From positions 62,001-126,000 of the forward strand of contig NZ_BJDW01000001.1 of assembly GCF_005405345.1 (NCBI RefSeq): a stretch of 64,000 nt of DNA. Reading direction: 5' to 3'. The DNA is from Enterococcus viikkiensis. GTDB lineage: Bacteria; Bacillota; Bacilli; Lactobacillales; Enterococcaceae. The translations under genes were made by a program, and so were the position numbers. The notes under the pieces are model-generated. The model was not told where the DNA came from. It was given only the letters and a program-made list of their open reading frames with translations, and did not search any database. Shown here piece by piece: positions 55,606-64,000 of the stretch. Numbering within the stretch: position 1 is the stretch's first letter; each line of letters opens with the position of its first letter.

Positions 55606-55735
55606 ACGAACAAAAAAAAGCACCGATCGGCAAATCGGTGCTCAAGGAGTATTACCTAAATGCAATGAAAAAGAAAAGGTTGTTATTGGTTATGAAGTAA
55701 TCATACCTGATTCTTTATCGATTGTATTTAAAATA
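55606..55735 (-). ncRNA. Possible small RNA with its own terminator in a 412-bp gap
   Basis: The stretch 55377-55788 contains no gene I can support. Within it, GCACCGAT (55620-55627... complement at 55634-55641) forms an 8-bp hairpin followed on the minus strand by T8, a good terminator, yet no minus-strand CDS ends there: the nearest gene stops at 55789, about 150 bp upstream. A -10-like TATGAT is at 55700-55705 (minus) with a poor -35. This would give an RNA of about 80-100 bases; alternatively it is simply the distal terminator of the gene ending at 55789. Confidence 0.35.
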
Positions 55736-55788
55736 ACGTTATAATAAAATTAAAAAACCTTTGTTGTGTTAAATATTTATATTGTTTA

Positions 55789-56214
55789 CTATTTCAATAA
55801 CAAATTTGTAATTTTTTGAATCGTTTTATAGATTATATCGGTTGCTTCATCTTGTTTTTTTTCAGCCGCGTTAAATGCTTCTTCATTGACTTCTGGTAAT
55901 AAGCTATCGGTCATTTCTTGGCAACCGGCAACATATTGGATATAAGCTTTTTGGAAGCTCTTATGATTTCCCATTACTTTCGCCGGTGGTTTCATCATGC
56001 CAATTTTTTCTAAATTCAGTTGATAAAAATGAGTGCCTTCTTCGAATAGGTCATGAATCTCTGACAACCGTTCCTTTTCAAATTCGTTGATTTTCTTTTC
56101 GTCTAAAGCTTTTCGAATTTCTTCATAGCTTGGATGTAAACGTTCACCCATTTTTTCTGTATTTTGAACGATTTCGTTAATTTCTCCAGCGTAAAACCCC
56201 GTATTTGGTCGCAT
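55789..56214 (-). CDS. Hypothetical helical protein
   Basis: I do not recognise this protein. From the ATG at 56214 (TAGGA 9-10 bases upstream) it has 141 residues, is soluble, highly charged and probably all-helical, with MRPNTGFYAGEINEIVQNTE at the start and a KKQDEATDIIYKTIQKIT tail. The frame is open back to 56367, but that would start inside the terminator of the upstream ATPase gene, so the longer form is unlikely. Located 119 bp behind that terminator. Confidence 0.6.
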   Translation of the reverse strand: MRPNTGFYAGEINEIVQNTEKMGERLHPSYEEIRKALDEKKINEFEKERLSEIHDLFEEGTHFYQLNLEKIGMMKPPAKVMGNHKSFQKAYIQYVAGCQEMTDSLLPEVNEEAFNAAEKKQDEATDIIYKTIQKITNLLLK

Positions 56215-56332
56215 TCTTCTATTCCTACTTTCTTTGGTATGATACTTCCATTTTACTGATTTTCTTTCATTATGCAAAGCGGTTATGAAAAGATTTAAAA
56301 TCAGCATCAGCCCCATCTGAAAACAATCCTTT

Positions 56333-56375
56333 AAAAAAGCGGGCAAAGCTGACCCTCCGTCAAGCATTACCCGCT
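56333..56375 (-). terminator. Terminator after the P-type ATPase gene
   Basis: Minus strand AGCGGG ... CCCGCT with an imperfect inner stem (GCTTGAC/GTCAGC) and T6 after it, 8 bp behind the stop. Confidence 0.75.
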
Positions 56376-56382
56376 ACATGAA

Positions 56383-59064
56383 TTAATCTTTATTTTTCAT
56401 TGCTCCACGTTGGAAAGCTTTTACAATCTCAACGATTGGAATAATTGCAAAGGAAGCACCGATCACGATTCCCCATTGATATAAATCTAGATGAGCCACC
56501 CGGAAAACGTCATTCAATCCTGGCACGACAATGATGACCATCATCAAAGCAAAGGATAACAAGATCGCCCAGTTAAAACTCTTATTGCGGAATGGGCCGA
56601 CTTTGAATAATGATTGATGAACAGACTTCACGTTAAAGGCATGGAACAATTGCATCAAGCCTAAAGTTGCAAAAGCCATCGTCAACGCATCTGAATGAAT
56701 TTCAGCATAGGCAGTATGCATCGGCCACTGAATCGCTGACCAATAGACGAATAATACGGTAGCAGCTTCTAAAATCCCTTGATAAATAATACTTGAGAAG
56801 ACACCGCCAGAGAATAAGTTTGAACTGCGGCCACGAGGCTTATGCTGCATCAAATCTTTTTCGGCTGGCTCCATCCCAAGAGCAATTGCTGGGAACGTAT
56901 CAGTCACGAGATTAATCCATAATAAATGAATCGGCAACAAGGTATCCCAACCAAGTAAAGTTGCAATAAATAGGGTCAAGACTTCCCCAAGGTTAGCAGC
57001 TAGTAAATATTGAACTGCTTTTTGGATGTTTGAGAAGACTTTTCGGCCTTCTTCAACAGCTACGACAATCGTCGCAAAGTTGTCATCAGCAAGGACCATG
57101 TCAGACGCTCCTTTGGAAACTTCTGTCCCAGTGATCCCCATGCCGATTCCGATATCCGCTTGTTTCAAAGCAGGTGCATCATTGACACCGTCGCCGGTCA
57201 TGGCAACAACCTTGCCTTCTTTTTGCCAAGCTTTAACGATCCGAACTTTATGTTCAGGCGACACGCGGGCATAAACAGAATAATGTTCCACTTTTTGCGC
57301 GAACTCTTCATCAGACATTTCGTTTAATTGGGCACCCGTTAAAACGGAGGCATCGTCTCCTTTTTCAATGATGCCTAAACGAGCAGCGATAGCTTCTGCC
57401 GTATCTTTGTGGTCTCCAGTGATCATGATTGGACGCACACCGGCATCTTTCGCTACGCGTACCGCTTCAGCAGCTTCAGCACGCTCCGGATCGATCATGC
57501 CGACTAAACCAGCGAAGATCAAATCATTTTCAATTACTTCACTTTCTAGTTCTGCTGGAACTTGATCAACATACTTATAAGCCATTCCCAAGACACGCAA
57601 TGCTTGTTGCGCCATGTCTTTATTATTCACTAGAATAGCTTGTTTTTCTTTTTCAGTCATTGGTACGACTTGACCGTTTAACAAGATTTGTGAGGTACGA
57701 TTTAATAAAACATCAGGAGCTCCTTTGACAGCGACCAAAATTTTACCCGCTGCTTCTTCATGGAGCGTACTCATTAATTTACGATCAGAATCAAATGGCA
57801 ACTCTGCTACGCGCGGTTGTTCGGCTACTTTTTCACGGACATCAAAACCGTTGTTCAAACCAAATTGAACCAGTGCGGTTTCCGTTGGATCACCGATCAA
57901 GCTGCCGTCTTGGGCAATTTTTGTGTCATTGGCATAGTTCATGACTTTCATCGCCATGCTGTCCACAGGCACTTCGCCGTTCGCGTCGTATTGATGATTA
58001 TCGACATATAATTTTTCCACTGTCATTTGGTTCAAAGTCAACGTACCCGTCTTATCTGACGCGATAATATCGGTAGATCCTAAGGTTTCAACGGCTGGTA
58101 ATTTACGAATCACTGAATTGCGTTTGGCCATGACTTGTGTTCCTAAAGCCAAAATAATCGTTACAATGGCTGGCAACCCTTCTGGAATAGCGGCAACGGC
58201 TAGTGAGATTGAAGTCAATAACATATCGACCCACGAAGTATCATTAAAGACCGTTCCAACGAAAAACATCACAACTGCGATAACAATAATTGCTAGGGTT
58301 AAGAACTTTCCTAATTGATTCAAATTGTTTTTTAACGGTGTCTCTGTTTCATCTGCTTGAGCCAACATACCAGCGATTTTTCCGACTTCAGTCGTCATCC
58401 CGGTATTGACTACCACACCTTTTCCGCGACCGTAAGTGACATTACTATTTGAATAAGCCATATTGACGCGATCCCCGATACCAACCTCGCCTTCGGTAAT
58501 GACGATTAGCTCTTTTTCTACGGGAACAGATTCACCAGTCAAAGCCGCCTCTTCGATTTTTAATGACGCCACTTCGATCAAGCGCAAATCAGCAGGTACT
58601 ACATCTCCTGCTTCTAGCATTACGATATCTCCCGGTACAAGCTCGGTGGACTTGATTGAGCTGACATGTCCATCTCGAAGCACATTGGCATTCGGCGTTG
58701 ACATTTCTCGCAACGCTTCGATCGCTTGCTCTGCTTTCGACTCCTGCACGACACCCATCACCGCGTTAATAATCACTACCGCTAAGATAATGAATGAATC
58801 GACGACTTCATGAGAAACGACTGCAGAAATTACCGCTGCAAATAACAAGACGATAATCATTAAATCCTTGAACTGTTCAAAGAACCGCACAAGCATACTT
58901 TTCTTTTCGCCTTCTTCTAGCTCGTTCAAACCAAATTCAGTTAACCGCTTTTGCGCTTCCGCTGAGGTCAGCCCTTCTTCAGTTGTTTGAACTTCTGCTA
59001 AAACCTGGTCTGTTTCTTCTGTATAGAAAGGTTTTATTCGTTGTTGCTTTTTCTCCTCTGACAT
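56383..59064 (-). CDS. Cation-transporting P-type ATPase (P2A, Mn2+/Ca2+ type)
   Basis: An 893-residue P2A ATPase with ten membrane helices. Motifs in order: LTGESVPV in the actuator domain, PEGLP in TM4 (AAIPEGLPAIVTI), the phosphorylation site SDKTGTLTLNQM, KGAPD in the nucleotide domain and TGDGVNDAPALKQADIG in the P domain. PEGLP with N and D residues in later helices (NLVTDTFPA) fits Ca2+/Mn2+ pumps of the SERCA/PMR1 group. The upstream yybP-ykoY riboswitch indicates Mn2+-induced expression, so manganese export, as for streptococcal MgtA and lactococcal YoaB, is the best guess. Confidence 0.92.
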   Translation of the reverse strand: MSEEKKQQRIKPFYTEETDQVLAEVQTTEEGLTSAEAQKRLTEFGLNELEEGEKKSMLVRFFEQFKDLMIIVLLFAAVISAVVSHEVVDSFIILAVVIINAVMGVVQESKAEQAIEALREMSTPNANVLRDGHVSSIKSTELVPGDIVMLEAGDVVPADLRLIEVASLKIEEAALTGESVPVEKELIVITEGEVGIGDRVNMAYSNSNVTYGRGKGVVVNTGMTTEVGKIAGMLAQADETETPLKNNLNQLGKFLTLAIIVIAVVMFFVGTVFNDTSWVDMLLTSISLAVAAIPEGLPAIVTIILALGTQVMAKRNSVIRKLPAVETLGSTDIIASDKTGTLTLNQMTVEKLYVDNHQYDANGEVPVDSMAMKVMNYANDTKIAQDGSLIGDPTETALVQFGLNNGFDVREKVAEQPRVAELPFDSDRKLMSTLHEEAAGKILVAVKGAPDVLLNRTSQILLNGQVVPMTEKEKQAILVNNKDMAQQALRVLGMAYKYVDQVPAELESEVIENDLIFAGLVGMIDPERAEAAEAVRVAKDAGVRPIMITGDHKDTAEAIAARLGIIEKGDDASVLTGAQLNEMSDEEFAQKVEHYSVYARVSPEHKVRIVKAWQKEGKVVAMTGDGVNDAPALKQADIGIGMGITGTEVSKGASDMVLADDNFATIVVAVEEGRKVFSNIQKAVQYLLAANLGEVLTLFIATLLGWDTLLPIHLLWINLVTDTFPAIALGMEPAEKDLMQHKPRGRSSNLFSGGVFSSIIYQGILEAATVLFVYWSAIQWPMHTAYAEIHSDALTMAFATLGLMQLFHAFNVKSVHQSLFKVGPFRNKSFNWAILLSFALMMVIIVVPGLNDVFRVAHLDLYQWGIVIGASFAIIPIVEIVKAFQRGAMKNKD

Positions 59065-59146
59065 CTTTTTCCTCCTTATTCAATTCGAATGTCCCCATAC
59101 TTCGAGTTCGACAGACATTCTATTTATTCGTGTTTCTGTTGGAAGT

Positions 59147-59275
59147 AAAAAAAAAGGACTTGTGTATGCGAAAAACACATACATAAGTCTCACTATTTAA
59201 GACAACACCAGAAATATTCTTTCTTGTTGGTGGCGTTGCCACAGCGACTGCTGCTAGTTACTCCCTCATGAATAC
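59147..59275 (-). promoter_or_regulatory. yybP-ykoY manganese riboswitch
   Basis: The leader contains both conserved loop sequences of the Mn2+ aptamer: GAGGGAGTAACTAGC (59253-59267, minus) and GTGAGACTTATG (59182-59193, minus). The second one also forms the 5' arm of a terminator, GACTTATGTATG with its complement ending AAGTC and then T9 (59147-59189). Mn2+ binding should therefore prevent termination and turn on the ATPase. The context upstream of a P2A ATPase is typical for the family. Confidence 0.88.
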
Positions 59276-59282
59276 AAGAGGA

Positions 59283-59312
59283 ATTATATCATGAGGGACT
59301 CGAGAAATACAA
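59283..59312 (-). promoter_or_regulatory. Promoter of the Mn riboswitch/ATPase transcript
   Basis: Minus strand TTGTAT (59307-59312), 18 bp, TATAAT (59283-59288) with TG extension (TGATATAAT). The start point is near 59276, just before the aptamer. Confidence 0.75.
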
Positions 59313-59331
59313 TCTTTTATTCTGGAAACCC

Positions 59332-60096
59332 TCAATTTAAAAGGCTTTCATGACAGGTTTTTATCCAGAAATCTTCAGCTGATCCTTGCTCCATGCCCAT
59401 TATGAATTTTTCCCGAATCGCTGGGTACTCTTGGGACAAATTGGTCACAAGCTTTTTGATCTCTTCTCGCTTGGTTTTTTTATCCACAGGACACGGATTG
59501 AAAACTACTGGTAACTCTTCACGTTTCACAAAACGGATAATTTGTTTTTCTTCCAGATAGATCATTGGCCGGATCATTGTTACCTTTGTCTTCGTTAAAT
59601 AGCTTTTCGGTTCAAAGCTGTTCAGCCGGCCGTGAAACAAAAAGTTCATAAAATAAGTTTCAAGAGCATCATCGACATGATGTCCTAACGCCACTTTTTG
59701 ACAGCCTAATTCACTGGCACGGTTGTACAAAATCCCGCGCCGAAGCTTGGCGCAAAGAGAGCAAGGTGATTTTTCTTCACGGATCTCAAAGACCACCTTG
59801 GCAATATTCGTCGGAACAATTTCAAGCTCATAGCCCATGCTTTCCACAAATTCCTTCATCGGCGTAGTATCACAATCCTCAAAGCCCATATCAAGCATGA
59901 TTGGTACAATCTCAAAATCAAAACCTAAGCGGCGCTGACGGCGGATGCGATCCAGCAATACTAGCAAGGTTGTGCTGTCTTTGCCACCACTCATACCGAT
60001 CGCTACTTTGTCGCCAGGCTCAATCATCTGGTGATTTAAAATTGCGCGCCGCACCGGATTGTAATAACTTTGATTGTCTTTCTTTTTAAATGACAT
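59332..60096 (-). CDS. TtcA-like tRNA 2-thiolation family PP-loop enzyme
   Basis: A 254-residue adenylating sulfurtransferase-type protein. The PP-loop GMSGGKDSTTLL is at about 34-45, and the two CXXC-type sites are EKSPCSLCAKLRRG and a FNPCPVDKK variant. E. coli TtcA thiolates C32 of tRNA with an Fe-S cluster; this protein has the first CXXC but only a single Cys at the second region, so substrate and chemistry are uncertain. Followed by the Mn riboswitch promoter. Confidence 0.82.
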   Translation of the reverse strand: MSFKKKDNQSYYNPVRRAILNHQMIEPGDKVAIGMSGGKDSTTLLVLLDRIRRQRRLGFDFEIVPIMLDMGFEDCDTTPMKEFVESMGYELEIVPTNIAKVVFEIREEKSPCSLCAKLRRGILYNRASELGCQKVALGHHVDDALETYFMNFLFHGRLNSFEPKSYLTKTKVTMIRPMIYLEEKQIIRFVKREELPVVFNPCPVDKKTKREEIKKLVTNLSQEYPAIREKFIMGMEQGSAEDFWIKTCHESLLN

Positions 60097-60113
60097 AGCC
60101 GTTCACCTTCCTT

Positions 60114-61562
60114 CTAGTCAAAGAAATTCTCCTTCAGACTATATTGTTTTCCCGTCGTGATATCATATTGGATCATTTGATAGTCTTGGTAAATTTTCTC
60201 CTGCTTTTGATTCAATTTGACTTCTTTATTCCAATTCCCCGCTTGGGAGTACATCCCCTTTTCAAAGGCTGGAAGCTCTTTTTGCAAATGAATCAATAGC
60301 TCTTGAAAGCCCGTCATTTGCAGGCGTCCTTGTTGAAACAGATCTGCCCCAAAATAAAAAGGACTCGTGACTGCTCGTTGATTGTTTAATTGATGACGAT
60401 TGTCATACATTAAAAATTCCGTCTCGTGTAAGCGTGGTCCTTGATTTTTCGCCTGAATCTCGTCTGAGTAGATCCCCGGCAAATGATCCCCCCAAAAAAC
60501 CACTAGCGTCCGCTCTGGCAGATCGTCTATTTTTTTAAGAAAGGCTTGCAGCGCTTGACTACTATAAGCTATGTCCTGCATATAATTGCGCAAAGCGGTA
60601 GTATTCTCCCCACGAGCCAAATACGGCAGCTCGCTATATTTATTTTCATAAGGCATATGGGTCTGCATCGTAACCAAATGGAGAAACTGCGGCTTTTTCT
60701 GATTCGTTAGATGATCGTAAACTTCGTTATAGGCCGCCTCATCTGAAATATACGGATTGTCTTCGATCTTAGCTTGATACTTCATCGTCTCTTCATCTAA
60801 AAATTGATCGAAGCCAAAGGTCTGATACACATCTTTACGTTTGTACATCGACGTATTGTAAGGATGAATCGCAGTCGTTTGGTACCCTCTTTTTTCCAAC
60901 GTGCTGACTAATGACGGAAAATGATCGAACTTCGGTACTAACATCGTATATGGAGTAGACATTTGTGCATTAAACAGTTCCATTGAAAAACCCGTCAAGG
61001 CTTCGAATTCAATATTAGCCGTCCCGCCACCATAATTTTGCGACAACATTTGGCCACTATAGGTTTGATCCGCAACTTCCCGATATGCCTGCAACGGATC
61101 GCCACCCAAGATTTCCAACCCCTTTAAACGACTCGGATCAGAAAAACTTTCACTCATAACATACACGATATTCGGTTTGTCAGTCGTTGCCTCTGATTCA
61201 ACCGGTTGATACCTTTTAGTAATTTTTTTAATCCCACTTGCTGAATAGCCTTGCGGTTGATTCATCGCATCCACCGGTAAGTTATATAAAAAGCCACCCA
61301 TGAAACCGGTATTGTAATAATTCATTTTTTGACTGTAAGGAATCCACAACGCGGTTTGATTGTACGCTTTGCGTAAAAGATTATTTTGATTATTGAAACC
61401 GTTAATATAAAAAAGCAAGCCGCTCGTTAATAGAAAGATCCCGACTCGCAACCATTGCTGCTGCTTTTTTAATCGAATGCTTTTTTTCAAACTCACTAAA
61501 ATCAAACCCACGCCAACTGCTAACAGCAACAAAAATAAAAGAAATAACGGAAGGCTAACCAT
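60114..61562 (-). CDS. LTA synthase-like phosphoglycerol transferase, probably N-terminally truncated
   Basis: Sulfatase-fold extracellular domain of the LtaS/MdoB family: catalytic Thr in NYGGGTANIEFEALTGF, VMSESFSDP at the first metal site, and VVFWGDHLPGIYSDE at the last. Full-length members have five N-terminal helices and 600-700 residues; this 482-residue frame has only two helices (about 4-25 and 40-56). The ATG at 61562 has no ribosome binding site and abuts repeat locus C, so the 5' end appears to have been lost. It may be a pseudogene or be translated from elsewhere. Confidence 0.8.
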   Translation of the reverse strand: MVSLPLFLLFLLLLAVGVGLILVSLKKSIRLKKQQQWLRVGIFLLTSGLLFYINGFNNQNNLLRKAYNQTALWIPYSQKMNYYNTGFMGGFLYNLPVDAMNQPQGYSASGIKKITKRYQPVESEATTDKPNIVYVMSESFSDPSRLKGLEILGGDPLQAYREVADQTYSGQMLSQNYGGGTANIEFEALTGFSMELFNAQMSTPYTMLVPKFDHFPSLVSTLEKRGYQTTAIHPYNTSMYKRKDVYQTFGFDQFLDEETMKYQAKIEDNPYISDEAAYNEVYDHLTNQKKPQFLHLVTMQTHMPYENKYSELPYLARGENTTALRNYMQDIAYSSQALQAFLKKIDDLPERTLVVFWGDHLPGIYSDEIQAKNQGPRLHETEFLMYDNRHQLNNQRAVTSPFYFGADLFQQGRLQMTGFQELLIHLQKELPAFEKGMYSQAGNWNKEVKLNQKQEKIYQDYQMIQYDITTGKQYSLKENFFD

Positions 61563-61740
61563 ATCCCGTGAAAAGTTGGACTGACAGCTAGTTCGTTTTT
61601 AGGTATTTATTTTTCAAAAACCGAAAAATAAGTTTCTATTCTCACTGCGCATATCATCCAACTAAACTACGCTCTTCATAAGTCAACTACGCAATAATCG
61701 CGCACCTGAACTCAATATCCTGCGAAAAGTTGGACTGACA
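61563..61740. repeat. 154-bp intergenic repeat, locus C (one unit plus the start of a second)
   Basis: GTTGGACTGACA occurs at 61575-61586 and 61729-61740, a 154-bp period. Minus strand: TGTCAGTCCAACTTTTCGCAGG, variable part, TTTAGTTGGATGATATGCG, hairpin TTATTTTTC/GAAAAATAA, spacer ending GAACTAGC, then TGTCAGTCCAACTTTT again, cut short at the ATG of the LtaS-like gene. The core stem is identical to locus A (TCCAAC/GTTGGA) although the variable part differs. Confidence 0.8.
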
Positions 61741-61741
61741 A

Positions 61742-61780
61742 AATAAGCTTAGCAGAGGTTGATTCCCTGCTAAGCTTATT
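61742..61780 (-). terminator. Terminator after nadE
   Basis: AATAAGCTTAGCAG, loop of 11, CTGCTAAGCTTATT then TTTG on the minus strand. Strong 14-bp stem but a short U-tract; repeat locus C begins immediately after. Confidence 0.75.
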
Positions 61781-61782
61781 GG

Positions 61783-62607
61783 TTATTTCCAAAAATCATC
61801 AAAGACGGAAATTGGTAAATGGCGTTTGTGTTGGGTTTTATTCCACCAATTTTCTATCGTTGTTTGGGCTGTTGAATCAATATTTTTTCCTTCAAGGTAG
61901 TCATCAATATTGTCATACGTGACCCCTAAGGCGACTTCATCGGCAACTAATGGCTTGCCATCTTCTAAGTCGGCGGTTGGAATTTTTAAATACAAGGCTT
62001 CATCTGCGCCTAATTCTTTCAGCAGCATTTTCCCTTGCCGTTTGTTCAAGCGAAACAGCGGTAAGATATCCGCTCCGCCGTCACCAAATTTAGTAAAGAA
62101 GCCAGTCACATTTTCTGCGGCATGGTCCGTACCCACTACGGCTCCTTGATTGTCGCCGGCGATGCCATATTGAGTGATCATCCGTTGCCGTGCTTTGATA
62201 TTGCCTTTATTGAAGTCGCTGATGGTGATCCCTGCTTCTTCAAGTGCGGCGACTTGCGCATCCACCGCGCCTTTGATATTTACCCGTAAGCTGACATCGG
62301 GTTGGATAAAGTCCAAAGCTCGTTTCGCGTCCGCTTCATCCGCTTGCTCGCCATAAGGCAAACGGACAGCAATAAATTTATAGCTATCGTCACCAGTCTC
62401 AGTTCGCAATTCTTCCATCGCTAATTGCGCGAGACGACCGGCTAATGAAGAATCTTGTCCGCCACTGATTCCTAACACAAGTGTTTTTAAAAAAGGATTT
62501 TTAGTTAAATACGCCTTCAAAAATTCAATACTCGTCCGAATCTCCGCTTTAGGATCGATCGTTGGTTTTACACCTAGTTCTTTAATAATCGTTGTTTGTA
62601 CTGTCAT
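61783..62607 (-). CDS. nadE: NH3-dependent NAD+ synthetase
   Basis: A 274-residue enzyme converting deamido-NAD to NAD with ammonia. The PP-loop [16 protein letters not shown] is near residue 46, and [20 protein letters not shown] and the C-terminal KTQHKRHLP motif are intact. It has no glutaminase domain. It is 13 bp downstream of pncB, forming a two-gene NAD salvage operon. Confidence 0.96.
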   Translation of the reverse strand: MTVQTTIIKELGVKPTIDPKAEIRTSIEFLKAYLTKNPFLKTLVLGISGGQDSSLAGRLAQLAMEELRTETGDDSYKFIAVRLPYGEQADEADAKRALDFIQPDVSLRVNIKGAVDAQVAALEEAGITISDFNKGNIKARQRMITQYGIAGDNQGAVVGTDHAAENVTGFFTKFGDGGADILPLFRLNKRQGKMLLKELGADEALYLKIPTADLEDGKPLVADEVALGVTYDNIDDYLEGKNIDSTAQTTIENWWNKTQHKRHLPISVFDDFWK

Positions 62608-62620
62608 AAACTATCCACTC

Positions 62621-64000
62621 CTAATCGTCTTGCTGCATTTTCTTCACAGAATTGCGAACTTGATCCATAATTTTATTCTTATGGTTCCAGCAATCTGTTG
62701 AAAGGTCAACTGGATATTTTTGTGGATTCAAATCACGTTTATATTCTTCCCACAATGAGTTTAAGCTCTCTTTAGCGGTTTGTTTTACCACTTCCAAATC
62801 TGGCAATTCATACACCAATTTTCCATCGACAAAAATATCTTGTAAAATTGGCCGTGCTTCAAAATTGCGCACCGTCTTGTTAATGTACGTATAGACCGGA
62901 TGGAACATGAAGATTTCACTTTCTTCTCGTGGGTCTTCATCCCACAGAGTCACATAGTCCCCTTCTGATTTACCGTCAGAATTACGGGTGATCCGCCAAA
63001 CTTGTTTTTTACCTGGTGTCGTGACTTTTTCAGCATTACTGGAAAGCTTGATGGTATCCATCATCTCCCCTTTCTCGTTTTCGATCGAGACAAGTTTAAA
63101 GACCGCGCCTAATGCCGGCTGATCGTAAGCAGTAATTAGTTTCGTGCCTACACCCCAAACATCGATCTTCGCGTGTTGCATTTTTAAATTCAGAATCGTT
63201 CCTTCATCTAAATCATTTGAAGCATACACTTTCGCATTCGGAAAGCCAGCTTCATCTAATTGTTGACGGACACGTTTAGAAATATACGCCATATCGCCGC
63301 TATCGATACGAACCCCTAAGAAATTAATCTGGTCTCCCATTTCTTTCGCTACTTTGATAGCGTTAGGAACACCTGAATTTAAGGTGTCATAAGTATCCAC
63401 TAAAAAGACGCAATCACGATGCGTTTGTGCATAGGCTTTAAAGGCATCGTAGTCATTGCCGTAAGATTGGACCAAAGAATGGGCGTGGGTCCCACTGTCA
63501 GGGATACCAAAAATTTTTCCTGCTCGCACATTACTAGTAGCATCTGCACCACCAATATACGCTGCTCGTGTCCCCCAAAGCGCCGCATCTAATTCTTGCG
63601 CCCGTCGTGTTCCAAATTCTAATAAAGGATCGTCGCCAATCACAGATTTAATTCGAGCTGATTTCGTAGCGATCAACGTTTGGAAATTAACAATATTTAA
63701 CAAGGCTGTCTCAACTAGTTGGCATTGTAATAATGAACCTTCCACTTGAATGATTGGTTCATTACTAAAAACCAACTCGCCTTCAACCGCTGAACGTACG
63801 GTACAAGTGAATTTAAACTCTCGTAGGTAATCGATAAAAGCATCTGGGTAGCCTTCGACCTCTTTTAAATACGCTAAATCACTTTCACTAAAGCTCAATT
63901 TTTCCAAATAATTAACCAATCGTTCCAATCCCGCAAAGATGACATAACCGTTATCGAATGGCATATTACGGAAATAACATTCGAATACCGCATGAAGATC
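62621..64000 (-). CDS. pncB: Nicotinate phosphoribosyltransferase (5' end beyond window)
   Basis: First step of nicotinate salvage: nicotinate plus PRPP gives NaMN. 460 codons minus stop are visible, open to the window edge (ECYFRNMPFDNGYVIFAG at the start of the visible part); about 20-30 N-terminal residues lie outside. Active-site regions EFGTRRAQELDAALWG and GVRIDSGDMAYISKRVR are complete. The ATG at 63964 is internal, as comparison with the family N terminus shows. Confidence 0.95.
   Translation of the reverse strand, partial: DLHAVFECYFRNMPFDNGYVIFAGLERLVNYLEKLSFSESDLAYLKEVEGYPDAFIDYLREFKFTCTVRSAVEGELVFSNEPIIQVEGSLLQCQLVETALLNIVNFQTLIATKSARIKSVIGDDPLLEFGTRRAQELDAALWGTRAAYIGGADATSNVRAGKIFGIPDSGTHAHSLVQSYGNDYDAFKAYAQTHRDCVFLVDTYDTLNSGVPNAIKVAKEMGDQINFLGVRIDSGDMAYISKRVRQQLDEAGFPNAKVYASNDLDEGTILNLKMQHAKIDVWGVGTKLITAYDQPALGAVFKLVSIENEKGEMMDTIKLSSNAEKVTTPGKKQVWRITRNSDGKSEGDYVTLWDEDPREESEIFMFHPVYTYINKTVRNFEARPILQDIFVDGKLVYELPDLEVVKQTAKESLNSLWEEYKRDLNPQKYPVDLSTDCWNHKNKIMDQVRNSVKKMQQDD

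Noticed and set aside
56215-56367. N-terminal extension of the hypothetical protein ending at 55789
   Set aside because: It would begin inside the ATPase terminator hairpin and lacks a ribosome binding site; the ATG at 56214 is better placed.

Overview
The window looks like a stretch of chromosome from a low-GC Gram-positive coccus of the Lactobacillales, most likely an Enterococcus. The grounds are the gene neighbourhoods (mraZ-rsmH-ftsL-pbp-mraY-murD-murG; efp-asp23-nusB-folD-xseAB-ispA-tlyA-argR-recN; sufCDSUB; tdk-prfA-prmC-sua5-glyA-upp), Shine-Dalgarno-led starts, a tRNA-Thr(CGU), a Met-specific T-box in front of metNIQ and an AzoA-type azoreductase. The species cannot be fixed from this sequence alone. 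It is almost entirely core genome. I see no insertion sequence, prophage, integrase or CRISPR array.

Layout. 1-7.7 kb: the division and cell wall (dcw) cluster on the minus strand, entering with truncated murG and led by mraZ with a 10-bp phased operator. 8.1-17.7 kb: DNA repair, isoprenoid, folate and translation genes on the minus strand, interrupted by a 155-bp tandem repeat between efp and asp23. 17.8-23.2 kb: accessory stretch with a GlsB-like membrane protein, a degenerate LytR-CpsA-Psr-like protein, a PadR regulator with its MFS transporter, a YieK-like sugar-phosphate isomerase, and an AT-rich islet holding an unknown membrane protein preceded by a 22-codon basic ORF. 23.2-28.4 kb: the SUF iron-sulfur cluster operon with a PerR-like box upstream. 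28.6-31.7 kb: methionine ABC transporter under a T-box. 31.8-34.6 kb: GcvH-like protein, ArsC/Spx-like protein, RodA, DUF1361 and a tRNA gene. 34.9-41.3 kb: DUF2187 protein with a structured leader, then upp, glyA, sua5 (flanked by DnaA boxes), prmC, prfA and tdk, with a second copy of the repeat before prfA. 41.5-48.1 kb, plus strand: YfcC-type transporter, MerR/SDR pair, KtrB-type potassium channel and the MurT-GatD lipid II amidase. 48.1-56.2 kb: manA, a serine hydrolase, a VOC dioxygenase, a rhodanese-fold/azoreductase pair, an AI-2E family transporter, an orphan glucitol-IIA-like protein and a lactonase. 56.4-64 kb: a P-type cation ATPase behind a yybP-ykoY manganese riboswitch, a TtcA-like enzyme, an apparently 5'-truncated LTA-synthase-like gene behind a third repeat copy, and the NAD salvage genes nadE and pncB.

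The strongest unexplained signal is the intergenic element at three loci (15.5, 40.5 and 61.6 kb). Each unit of about 155 bp holds a bulged stem whose two arms change together between loci (TCCAAC/GTTGGA at two loci, TTCCGC/GCGGAA at the third), followed by an AT-rich hairpin and a short spacer. At two of the loci that spacer runs straight into the ribosome binding site of the next gene. The compensatory changes point to a folded RNA or DNA element that spreads or is amplified within operons. Second in interest are a DnaA-box cluster before sua5 (ywlC) and the small AT-rich islet at 22-23 kb.
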